Part shown: positions 7,065 through 15,200 of the stretch, one piece after another | Layout: the number at the start of each line of letters is the position of its first letter | Numbering within the stretch: position 1 is the first letter of the stretch | Origin: an uncultured Opitutia bacterium | Lineage (GTDB): Bacteria; Verrucomicrobiota; Verrucomicrobiia; Opitutales; UBA953 | Assembly (NCBI GenBank): GCA_903829855.1 | Contig: CAIKRN010000257.1 | Span: forward strand, 1 to 26,275 | Length of the DNA stretch: 26,275 bases | Reading direction: 5' to 3' | The notes under the pieces: model-generated | Told to the model about the DNA's origin: nothing | Databases searched by the model: none | Seen by the model: the letters and a program-made list of their open reading frames with translations, nothing else | Program-made: the position numbers and the translations under genes

Positions 7065-8408
7065 TTAGTTTCCCGCCATCTGCTTCCCAAGCGCATCGCC
7101 CTGGCGGATGACGTGCATGAGGGAGATGCCGCCGCGGAAAGCACCGTGGAAATGCAATCCCGGATGATTTCTTTCGACGCAGTCGAGGGCGTCTTCGCGC
7201 TGTTGCTGCTCAGCGCCATATTGAGGGATGGCTCGATCCCATCGCTGAATCCATTCGTGTTCGGGTGGCTTAGAGGCCCCTAAGGTTTCGGATAACTCGG
7301 CGTCTACCAGCTGGCGGATTTCCCCATCGCTGAGGCGGGCCAAGGCTGGCTTGCGCGCCCCGCCGATGAAACAGCAGACCAGGACTTTGCCATCAGGGGT
7401 GCGATTGGGCAGGACGGATGAGGGGAAGAGGCAGCCGAGCACTGAGCGGTTCTGGGAGCCAGGCGTCAAATACCCGAACCCGTCCAGGGGGTGGGCGATG
7501 GCGGTGCGGTCGTAGCCGCGGGCGACCACAGTGACAGGGGGCACCTCGGCTTTCTCCCAGAGGCGTAGACCCGAGCGCAATTGTTCGTCAAACGGAAGCG
7601 AGCCCCAATGCCAGAAGGGTGCCGTCACAATCAGGCGTCTGGCGCTGGTGTCGTGCTCGCTGCCATCCGCTTCGCGCCAGTGGATGTTCCAGCCTTTGGA
7701 ATCGCGACGAATCAGCGTCGCGTTTGCACCCAGACTCAGCGTGTCGCCGGTCAAGGGTGCGGCCATCGCCTCGGCGAGTTGTTGCATGCCGTCGTTGAAC
7801 CCCACCACTTTTCGGGTCGTCTTTGGGCTCTTGATCAGTCCGAGAATCACCGACCGATATTCTTGCTCCAAGGCGTGAATCTTAGGGAAGCAATTAGCCA
7901 TTACGAGCCGTGCTGGGTCGCCTGCATGAACCCCGGATACGATTGGGTCCATGAGCAAAGAGGCGGCCTCGGTGCCGAAGCGACGGGTGGCGAAAGCCTC
8001 GATGGTTTCGCCTGGGTAGCCGCCCCGTCCGCGGAAGATGTCGGTGAGCAAGCGCAGCTTTCCGCTCCACGACATCAAGCTGGAGCCGAACAGCGATACA
8101 GGGTTGGACTCGAGTCCATGCAGCTTACCGTGGGCAAAAATATAACGCCGAGCTGCGGCCATATCTGCTTCCTGGGTGTATGGTGCGAGTCCGTAAGTAT
8201 TGAGTAACTCACGGTCGGCGGCGCTTTCCAGTTGGAGCGTGTTGGGGCCAGTCTCGACCAGCCAGCCGTCCTGCTTGACGGTACGGATGGAGCCACCCAC
8301 TCGCAGCGAAGGTTCGATCAGTTTGAGTTTCGCCCCAGCACGGGTGAGCGCATGGGCGACAGCGAGTCCCGCTGGCCCGGCCCCGAGGATGACCGCATCA
8401 TGAACCAT
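7065..8408 (-). CDS. hemG: Protoporphyrinogen/coproporphyrinogen oxidase (HemY/HemG type)
   Basis: A 447-residue flavoprotein of the oxygen-dependent protoporphyrinogen oxidase family. The FAD dinucleotide motif GAGPAG is at residues 9-14, followed by the LIEPSLRVGGSIRT block with the paired glycines typical of amine-oxidase-like FAD enzymes, and VETGPNTLQ, a well-kept signature of this family. The C-terminal FAD block LHFHGAFRGGISLMHVIRQG is also present. It oxidises protoporphyrinogen IX or coproporphyrinogen III in late haem synthesis, probably at the inner membrane face. In-frame starts exist at 8417 (ATG) and 8444 (TTG); I chose 8408 because it lies right before the FAD-binding strand. 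No other haem genes are in the window. It diverges from the DUF481 gene with 66 bases between starts. The symbol follows the common family naming; hemY is also used. Confidence 0.9.
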   Translation of the reverse strand: MVHDAVILGAGPAGLAVAHALTRAGAKLKLIEPSLRVGGSIRTVKQDGWLVETGPNTLQLESAADRELLNTYGLAPYTQEADMAAARRYIFAHGKLHGLESNPVSLFGSSLMSWSGKLRLLTDIFRGRGGYPGETIEAFATRRFGTEAASLLMDPIVSGVHAGDPARLVMANCFPKIHALEQEYRSVILGLIKSPKTTRKVVGFNDGMQQLAEAMAAPLTGDTLSLGANATLIRRDSKGWNIHWREADGSEHDTSARRLIVTAPFWHWGSLPFDEQLRSGLRLWEKAEVPPVTVVARGYDRTAIAHPLDGFGYLTPGSQNRSVLGCLFPSSVLPNRTPDGKVLVCCFIGGARKPALARLSDGEIRQLVDAELSETLGASKPPEHEWIQRWDRAIPQYGAEQQQREDALDCVERNHPGLHFHGAFRGGISLMHVIRQGDALGKQMAGN

Positions 8409-8437
8409 GAACCTCATCCCATCTTTAAATCCTATGA

Positions 8438-8467
8438 TTGGCAACCCTGCGTCCTTCGGGCTATTTA
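8438..8467 (+). promoter_or_regulatory. Sigma-70-type promoter for the DUF481 gene (probably leaderless)
   Basis: TTGGCA (8438-8443, five of six -35 consensus bases) and TATTTA (8462-8467, four of six) are 18 bases apart. The -10 box ends seven bases before the ATG at 8475, so transcription is expected to begin at or next to the start codon. No ribosome-binding site fits in the gap. Confidence 0.5.
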
Positions 8468-8474
8468 AACACCC

Positions 8475-9482
8475 ATGCGGAGCGCTCTGTTTGTCCTAAT
8501 TCCAGTCCTAGCGGTGGCCGATACGGTGACGATGACCGATGGCACCTTCCTGCGAGGTCATATTGTCCGTATTGCCGACGGCGTACTTGAGATGAAGGTG
8601 CCTGCACTTGGTAATTCGACCCAGAGTATCACCCTTTCTTCAGTCGAGTCATTCCGCACAGATAATCCGGCGGTAATTAGCTCCGGTGGGGTGGTGCAGC
8701 GCGGTATCGCTTCCGCTGTGGGCGGTCGGGCGGCTTCGTCGGGTGGCCCCGAGACCAGCCCCCTCGATAAACAGTTGGAGCTTTGGCGCGATCCCTCGCT
8801 TCGGCCGGCCGAAGTCGCGGGGCTGCGCAAATGGTCACCCCAGGCCGACCTAGATGTGTCCGGCCGTTCTGGGGTTGTGCAGGGCTCTGGGTACTGTGCT
8901 GGCATTACGGCGAAGGGCGTGACCAAGGCTGATACCATAAATACAGGTATTCGCTTTACGCGCGCCGAGTCGGGCAACCAGATTTCCTCGGATGATTTGC
9001 ATGCGACCTTTTCGTATGAGACCAATCCTACGGATGTGGTCTTCTGGTATCTGCGCACCGACACTGGGTATGATCACGCCCGCTCCATCGACTTCTCGTC
9101 GGTGAATGCCGCCGGCTGGGGCTTTCGCTTGTACACGGACGGTCGCGGCAAACTCGATGCACGTGCCGGTCTCGCTCATCGAACGGAACGCTACACAACC
9201 TCGGCGCATCCCAATCTCAGTGCACCTTCGGCCGACCTGGGATTAATCTTCGCCCGGGAGCTGGGGTGGGCCGCCTTAGATTCCTCCCTGAATATCGTGC
9301 CGTCATTTCAGGATACCCGAGATTATTACATCCACCACGAAACCAGTTTGAATATATTACGAAGCTCTGGCCCCCTTTCCCTTAAATTGGGCATTTCTAA
9401 CGATTTTAGGTCAAAACCACTCTCTAATCAGGTTAAATTAGATACCTCGTACTTCCTGCGGACGACCTATGTGTGGAAGTAG
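8475..9482 (+). CDS. DUF481 outer-membrane beta-barrel protein (YdiY-like)
   Basis: A 335-residue exported protein. The N-terminus is a short signal peptide (MRSALFVLIPVLAVA, cleavage before DTV). Residues about 16-65 (VTMTDGTFLRGHIVRIADG and the following strands) form the small beta domain often found before the barrel in this family. Residues about 140-335 alternate polar and hydrophobic residues in repeated strands (for example LHATFSYETNPTDVVFWYLR, GWGFRLYTDGRGKLDARAGL) and end in ...TTYVWK, as expected for a barrel of the DUF481 (PF04338) type. The function of this family is not settled; E. coli YdiY is described as acid-inducible. The last third is visibly richer in A and T than the rest. 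No Shine-Dalgarno sequence fits before the ATG, which sits directly behind a candidate promoter. Confidence 0.75.
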   Translation: MRSALFVLIPVLAVADTVTMTDGTFLRGHIVRIADGVLEMKVPALGNSTQSITLSSVESFRTDNPAVISSGGVVQRGIASAVGGRAASSGGPETSPLDKQLELWRDPSLRPAEVAGLRKWSPQADLDVSGRSGVVQGSGYCAGITAKGVTKADTINTGIRFTRAESGNQISSDDLHATFSYETNPTDVVFWYLRTDTGYDHARSIDFSSVNAAGWGFRLYTDGRGKLDARAGLAHRTERYTTSAHPNLSAPSADLGLIFARELGWAALDSSLNIVPSFQDTRDYYIHHETSLNILRSSGPLSLKLGISNDFRSKPLSNQVKLDTSYFLRTTYVWK

Positions 9483-9513
9483 TCACCCCGCGATTGCCTG
9501 ATTTTAGTCATAT

Positions 9514-9531
9514 TTGCTTAAAATTAAGCAA
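9514..9531. promoter_or_regulatory. Palindrome upstream of the glnN sigma-54 promoter
   Basis: TTGCTTAA and TTAAGCAA are perfect eight-base arms around a two-base AA centre, centred about 66 bases upstream of the predicted glnN start site. The two-base centre is too tight for a good RNA hairpin, so a DNA-binding site is more likely than a terminator of the upstream gene. Candidate site for a nitrogen regulator (inference). Confidence 0.55.
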
Positions 9532-9562
9532 TATAGGGTGTGAATCGTTACCTATTGAAGGG

Positions 9563-9578
9563 TGGCACGAGGGGTGCT
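9563..9578 (+). promoter_or_regulatory. Sigma-54 (-24/-12) promoter of glnN
   Basis: TGGCACGAGGGGTGCT matches the RpoN consensus TGGCACG-N4-TTGCW at every fixed position but one (G for the first T of TTGC). The invariant GG is at 9564-9565 and GC at 9576-9577, exactly 12 bases apart from G to C. The predicted start site is near 9589, leaving a leader of about 29 bases before the ATG. Placement in front of a glutamine synthetase supports it. Confidence 0.75.
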
Positions 9579-9617
9579 TTTCCTTTGTTCGTAATTAATC
9601 ACCTTTCCAATCCCCCA

Positions 9618-11774
9618 ATGAGCACCAACCCAGCCCGCCGCAACGCCATCGAGGCGATTGCCTCCCAGCCTCGCCTTCAGGGCAGCTTCGACTTCCGCAA
9701 TGAGAAGATCGATCTGATCTACGGCCAGAATGTTTTCTCCCTCGATAAGATGGAGAAGCGCCTCCCGAAGGACGTCTTCAAGTCCCTCAAGGCTAACATC
9801 GAGTCTGGTACCAAACTGGATGCGGCTTCTGCCGATGTCGTCGCTGCTGCCATCAAGGATTGGGCTCTCGAGCGTGGCGCGACCCACTACGCGCACGTCT
9901 TCTACCCGCTCACCGGCTTCACCGCCGAGAAGCATGACACCTTCTTCGAGCCTAACGGCAATGGCACCCTCGCGCAGTTCTCTGGCAAGGCGCTCATCCA
10001 GGCTGAACCCGATGCCTCGTCCTTCCCGAATGGCGGCCTCCGCTCCACCTTCGAAGCCCGTGGCTACACTGCTTGGGATGTTACCTCTCCGGCTTACATC
10101 TTCGACACCGAGAACGGTTCGACGCTCTGCATCCCGACCGCGTTTGTTTCTTGGAAGGGTGAAGCTCTCGACAAGAAGACCCCGCTGCTGCGTTCGATGG
10201 CTGCCGTCAACAAGTCAGCCTCCCGCGTCCTCGCGCTCTTCGGTAAGAAGCACGGCTACATCTCCGCTTCGTGCGGCCCTGAGCAGGAGTACTTCCTGAT
10301 CGACACGCGCCTCTTTCACCTCCGTCCCGACCTCTATACCTGCGGCCGTTCGCTCTTTGGCTCCAAGCCGGCGAAGGGTCAGGAGTTCGAAGACCAGTAC
10401 TTCGGCACCATCCCTGATCGCGTGCTCGCATGCATGATGGAAACCGAACGTGAGTGCTTCAAGCTCGGTATCCCGATCAAGACCCGCCACAACGAAGTCG
10501 CCCCTTCCCAGTACGAAGTGGCCCCGATTTACGAATCCGCCAATGTCGCGCATGACCACCAGATGCTCACGATGACGTTGCTCAAGCGTGTCGCCACCAA
10601 GCATGGTTTCGTCTGCCTCCTCGCCGAGAAGCCCTTCGCTGGTGTCAATGGTTCTGGTAAGCACGTCAACTGGTCCATCGGTGGTGCGGGCGTCGGCAAC
10701 CTCCTCGAGCCTGGCCATAGCCCGCACGAGAACGCTCAGTTCCTCACCTTCTGCTCCGCGGTGATTCGCGCCGTCGATCTGCATCAGGGCCTGCTCCGTG
10801 CCTCCGTCGCCTCGGCCGGTAACGATCACCGCCTCGGCGCCAACGAGGCCCCGCCTGCCATTATCTCCATCTACCTCGGCGACATGCTCAATGAAGTCAT
10901 CGAACAGGTGAAGAAGAGTGGCTCGGCTTCGTCTTCCCGCAAGGGAGGTCACATGACCCTCGGTGTCGATACGCTCCCGATCCTTCCGAAGGACGCCGGT
11001 GACCGTAATCGCACGAGTCCGTTCGCCTTCACCGGTAACAAGTTCGAATTCCGCGCCGTAGGCTCCGCGTTCTCCGTGGCCGGTCCCCTGACCGTGCTCA
11101 ACACGATCATGGCCGACTCACTTGATAAGCTGGCCGATGATCTCGCCGCCGCTCTTAAGAAGAACTCCGACTTCAACGCTGCGCTTCAGGGCGTCCTTAA
11201 GGACATCCTTAGCAAGCACGGTCGCATCATCTTCAATGGCAACGGCTACTCGGAAGAGTGGCACAAGGAAGCGGCCAAGCGCGGCCTTAAGAACCTGCGC
11301 ACGACCCCGGATGCCCTTCCCGAGATTGTTTCTAAGTCGAGCATCGAGGTCTTTGAACGCCAGGGAGTTCTCTCCAAGGCCGAACTCGAGTCCCGCGAAG
11401 AGATCTACACGCACTCCTACGTGCTGACGGTCAACACCGAGTCGAAGCTCGTCTCTGACATCGCCAAGACCCTGTTGCTCCCGGCCGCCCTGAAGTTTGC
11501 CGCTGACCTGACCCCGGTTGAAAAGACCAAGTCGGGTGGCAAGCTCCGCAAGGAAGTCATCAGCCTCGCTGACGAACTCTCGGCGGCCGCCGACGCGCTC
11601 GACGCTGCCCGCGAGGTCAGCAAGTCCGACACGCACGCCCAGGCTAAGCACTCCTGCGATAAGGTTCTCCCGGCCATGCTTAAGGTGCGCGCCGCCGCTG
11701 ACGCCCTCGAAGAGATCGTGGCCGACGAATACTGGCCGATGCCCTCCTACCAGGAGTTGCTGTTCCTCCGCTAA
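9618..11774 (+). CDS. glnN: Glutamine synthetase type III
   Basis: A 718-residue enzyme of the GSIII family, which is much longer than GSI (about 470) and typical of Bacteroidetes, cyanobacteria and Verrucomicrobia. It makes glutamine from glutamate, ammonia and ATP in the cytoplasm. Recognisable blocks: the N-terminal FDFRNEKIDLIYGQNVFSL region, the glutamate/metal-binding GPEQEYFLID segment, KTRHNEVAPSQYEVAPIYE, the VNGSGKHVNWSIG block, and NDHRLGANEAPPAIISIYLG, all hallmarks of GSIII. The start at 9618 gives a family-like N-terminus; an in-frame GTG at 9540 lies upstream of the predicted transcription start and is rejected. There is no clear Shine-Dalgarno sequence. Regulation is predicted to be nitrogen-dependent through the sigma-54 promoter at 9563-9578. 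A strong terminator follows at once, so the gene is monocistronic. Confidence 0.97.
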   Translation: MSTNPARRNAIEAIASQPRLQGSFDFRNEKIDLIYGQNVFSLDKMEKRLPKDVFKSLKANIESGTKLDAASADVVAAAIKDWALERGATHYAHVFYPLTGFTAEKHDTFFEPNGNGTLAQFSGKALIQAEPDASSFPNGGLRSTFEARGYTAWDVTSPAYIFDTENGSTLCIPTAFVSWKGEALDKKTPLLRSMAAVNKSASRVLALFGKKHGYISASCGPEQEYFLIDTRLFHLRPDLYTCGRSLFGSKPAKGQEFEDQYFGTIPDRVLACMMETERECFKLGIPIKTRHNEVAPSQYEVAPIYESANVAHDHQMLTMTLLKRVATKHGFVCLLAEKPFAGVNGSGKHVNWSIGGAGVGNLLEPGHSPHENAQFLTFCSAVIRAVDLHQGLLRASVASAGNDHRLGANEAPPAIISIYLGDMLNEVIEQVKKSGSASSSRKGGHMTLGVDTLPILPKDAGDRNRTSPFAFTGNKFEFRAVGSAFSVAGPLTVLNTIMADSLDKLADDLAAALKKNSDFNAALQGVLKDILSKHGRIIFNGNGYSEEWHKEAAKRGLKNLRTTPDALPEIVSKSSIEVFERQGVLSKAELESREEIYTHSYVLTVNTESKLVSDIAKTLLLPAALKFAADLTPVEKTKSGGKLRKEVISLADELSAAADALDAAREVSKSDTHAQAKHSCDKVLPAMLKVRAAADALEEIVADEYWPMPSYQELLFLR

Positions 11775-11796
11775 GCCTAGCCGGCTTTGCCGAACC

Positions 11797-11828
11797 AAGG
11801 GCCGAACCTACTGGGTTCGGCCCTTTTT
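11797..11828 (+). terminator. Intrinsic terminator of glnN
   Basis: AAGGGCCGAACC (11797-11808) pairs perfectly with GGTTCGGCCCTT (11814-11825) around a five-base loop, and the stem runs into TTTTT (11824-11828). It begins 22 bases after the glnN stop. Confidence 0.9.
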
Positions 11829-11861
11829 GTTGTGCCGGGGGCTGGTCGCTCCCCCAAAGCA

Positions 11862-11888
11862 GAAGGCCCGTCGTGATGACGGGCCTTC
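11862..11888 (-). terminator. Terminator hairpin of rpsU
   Basis: GAAGGCCCGTC (11862-11872) pairs perfectly with GACGGGCCTTC (11878-11888), loop of five. It lies 23 bases beyond the rpsU stop on the minus strand, where the stem is followed by TGCTTTGGGG, a poor U tract. Together with the glnN terminator it insulates the convergent pair. Confidence 0.7.
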
Positions 11889-11911
11889 GGGCTACTGAGG
11901 GGGGAGGGAAC

Positions 11912-12112
11912 TTAGACGTTATCCCACTTCTTGCGCAGGTAGGCGCCGAAGTTCTTGACCTTCTTCTTGCGACGACGGCGTTCGGCCGGCTTCTCAAAGC
12001 CCCGTTTAGCACGGGCGTCCTTGATGATACCTTCGCGGTCGATCTTCTTCTTTAGACGGCGGAGGGCCTTATCGACAGTCTCGCCTTTTCGAATCTTGAT
12101 TTCTACGGACAT
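11912..12112 (-). CDS. rpsU: 30S ribosomal protein S21
   Basis: A 66-residue, highly basic protein, the usual size for S21. The N-terminus MSVEIKIRKGETVDKALRRL and the RAKRGFEKP segment followed by a basic RRRRKKK tract are typical. S21 joins the small subunit near the 3' end of 16S rRNA and affects the start of translation. The longer open frame upstream adds residues that do not fit the family, so the ATG at 12112 is used. No Shine-Dalgarno sequence is visible (CCAACCGCTAAT precedes the ATG). A TTGACG box lies about 43 bases upstream on the minus strand (12160-12155) but no convincing -10 goes with it. The gene diverges from smc. Confidence 0.95.
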   Translation of the reverse strand: MSVEIKIRKGETVDKALRRLKKKIDREGIIKDARAKRGFEKPAERRRRKKKVKNFGAYLRKKWDNV

Positions 12113-12234
12113 ATTAGCGGTTGGAGGGTCGAAAGAACATCGGGGGAGCCGTCTCGTCAACCCCGAAACCACGCCGATTTTAAGCCGTGAATAACTGACC
12201 CCCCGGGAGGGCACTAGACGCTTGCGGCAGGGGT

Positions 12235-12263
12235 GGGGTGGGGCAATCGTGCCTTTTCACCCC
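12235..12263 (+). other. Hairpin just before the smc start codon
   Basis: GGGGTG (12235-12240) pairs with CACCCC (12258-12263) and GGCA (12242-12245) with TGCC (12250-12253), leaving an ATCG loop and a TTTT bulge. It ends three bases before the smc ATG at 12267. It may limit smc translation; the low-complexity G-rich sequence makes chance pairing easy. Confidence 0.3.
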
Positions 12264-12266
12264 TCG

Positions 12267-15200
12267 ATGTACCTCAAGGAAATCGTCGCCAACGGATTTA
12301 AGAGCTTCGCCGACCGGACCCGCATTGAGCTCCGTCCCGGAGTCACAGCCGTTGTCGGACCTAATGGCTGTGGCAAATCCAACATCGTCGACGCCATCCG
12401 CTGGGTGCTTGGCGAGCAGAGCGCCAAGTCCCTTCGTGCGCCCGCGATGCAGGACGTCATCTTCGCCGGTACAGATCGGCGCAAGCCCCTGCCCCAGTGC
12501 GAGGTCGAACTGATTTTTGCGGACTGCGAAAAGGAACTGGGAACCGCCTTCGCCGAGGTGTCCATCATGCGGCGCCTTCATCGCGAGGGCGCCAGCGATT
12601 ATTTCATCAACGGCAAACCCTCTCGGCTTAAAGATATCCAGCGTCTATTCATGGATACGGGCATCGGTCGAATGTCCTACTCCTTCATGGTCCAGGGACA
12701 GATTGACCAGATTCTTTCTGCTAATCCCGCCGAGCGCCGTTACCTCTTCGAAGAAGCCGCGGGTATCACGCGATACAAGGCTCAGCGTCGCGAAGCCCTC
12801 AACAAGCTCACCGGCGTTGACACCAACTTGGCCCGCATCACCGATGTCATCAGTGAGGTTGGCCGTCAGATCGCCAGCCTACGCCGTCAGGCGGCCAAGG
12901 CTCTGCGTTTCCGCCGCCTGCGCCACCGCTTCACGCATCTTGATCTTGCCTGGCACGCTAAGCAGTATGGCGACCGTCGGGCGCAGGTCACGTCGCTCGA
13001 GGCCGATGCCCTTGGGTGTCGAGCCGAAGTTACCAGTCTAGCCGATAGCCTGCGCGACCGGGAGGCGGCTCTCGCTCAACTACGTGTCTCACGGGCAGAA
13101 CTGGCGGAGCGAGTCCAGCTCGCCCAGCAGGCCCTCTTTGACCTGCGCACTTCGCGCGAAAATGCCGAGAATGATGCCCGGACCTCCGACCTTCGGGCGG
13201 ACGATCTGGCTTCACGCTTGGGTGATATTCGCCGTGAGGCCCAGGAGGCCGAGCAGGCCATCGCTGAATATGAGATGCGACTGCGCGGTAGCTCGGACGC
13301 TAAGTCCACGGCCGCCGGTTCCGTGACGGCGACGGACGCCGCGTACCGCGATAAGGCCTCGCAGGTCGAAGATGCTGCCCGACAGCTCGTTGATGCGGAA
13401 AACCGACTTCGCCGAGCCCGCCAAGACATTCTCATCGCGGAAGGCGAGATGACTCGGGCCCGTGGCGACGTTACTAACCTCGAAGTTGATCTTCGTGGCT
13501 ACCAGTCACGCCACGTCGATGTTTCCGCTTCCCTGACGCAAGCAAAGGAAGAACGTGAAGGCCTCGAGCGTCGCGTCGCGGAATGTGGCGCGGTCGTCAC
13601 CGCCCGGCATGGCGAGCTACAGGCTGCCCGTTTAACTGAATCCGAGACCACAGAGAAGGGTCGTGATTTCCTCTCCGAGTTCCGCTCCCTGCAACAAACC
13701 ATCTCAGAGCAAGATCGCAAGGTCGCCAAGCTTTCCGCCCAACTCGGCTTACTCGAGCAGATGCAGTCGCGACTCGAAGGCTTCTCTGAAGCCGCGAAGG
13801 CCGTCCTCCGTGGAGAGTTCGCCGACGAGATGCGTTCGGGCAAGGCTTCGGCCTTGGCGGACTTGGTCACCGTGGTAGATGTCACGGCTGCCTCGGCCTT
13901 AGAGAACATTCTGGGTGCGGCCTCCGAAGCTGTGGCTCTCGATAACGCTGATTTCTTACCAGGCATCGTGGCGAAGATGGGTCAGCGCGAACTTGGTCGG
14001 GCCGTCTTTCAAGTCGAAGCTCCGCCCGCTTCCCGGACCGGGTCGGCCGCACCTGCTTGGTTGCGTCCCGCCGCCACGGCTGTTGCAGCCAAATCCCCGG
14101 CGCACGCCCGCTTGGTCTCAAACCTTTTCGACGGTTGCTTCGTTTGTCCTTCACTTGGCGACTTCATCAAATGGTGGCGCGCTAATCCCGGCTTCGAATT
14201 CTTCCTCGTCGCGACGACTGAGGGCGACCTCGTCGATCGCCGGGGTCTTGTTTACGCAGGCCGGCCGCGCAAGGCAGCGACCAACTCCGCGTCTGGCGTG
14301 TTTTCGCGCGAGAGCGAAATCCGGGCCGTCCGGACGAATCTCGAGACCGAGAATGACCAACTCACCACGCTAAATGAGCGCGCCATCGGCCTGCAGGCCT
14401 CGATGGACGCGAATGAGAACGATGTCTCCGTATGTCGTGACGCTACGCAATTCGCCGCCCAAGAACTTTCCGTTGCCCAGGCTGACGAGCGCTCTGCGCG
14501 TCAGGCCTTGGTCGCCTCCGATGAGCGTATCTCTCGCGAGCAACGCCAGCTGGGCGAAATCGAGAATTCTAAGTCCGAGGCGCTTCAACGTCGTGATCGG
14601 GCTCAGGAAACCCTGACCGCCAAGGATACCCAGGTGGCCAATCTGCGCTCAGCCATTTCTTCCGGTGAAATCGAAGTCGAGGCGTCCCGCGCTGATGCCG
14701 AACTGCGCCGGAATGCCCTCGGCGAAGTCCGTCTTTCGCTCGCCGAACAGCGTCAACGATTGGAACTGGTCGGACGGGAACTCGCCGACCTCGAATCGCG
14801 CCGCGCTGAAGCTTCCGCTCGACTTGTCTCGCGTCGCCAAGAAGCACAACACAACGAAAAGCAGGTCGCAGAGCTCCGTGCAAACTCGGTGACCGCTCGG
14901 GCAACTTCGACGCAACTGGCGGCCGAAGTTGAGGTCTCCGCTGCAAGTTTGGCCAAATCCCGAGCGGAACTTTCCGAAACCGATACCGGCGTGGAATCCG
15001 AAGACCGTGTCTTGTCGGTCGACCGTGATCGCCTGCGTGTCGCCGATGCCCGACTTAAGACCCTCGAGGTCTCCTTGGCGGAGCAATCTTCGCAGTGTGG
15101 GTTCATTTTGGAGAAGGTGCAGGCTGACCATCAGTTGGATGTGTCCACCGTCGATTGGCGCCTGCAGTTATGGCTTTCTGATGGCGAGCCGGATGGCATC

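Noticed and set aside
9514..9531. Palindrome as a terminator of the DUF481 gene
   Set aside because: The loop would be only two bases and the stem is AT-rich without a good U tract; a DNA-binding site fits better.
9540..9617. Upstream GTG start for glnN
   Set aside because: It includes the sigma-54 promoter inside the coding region and adds residues not seen in GSIII proteins.
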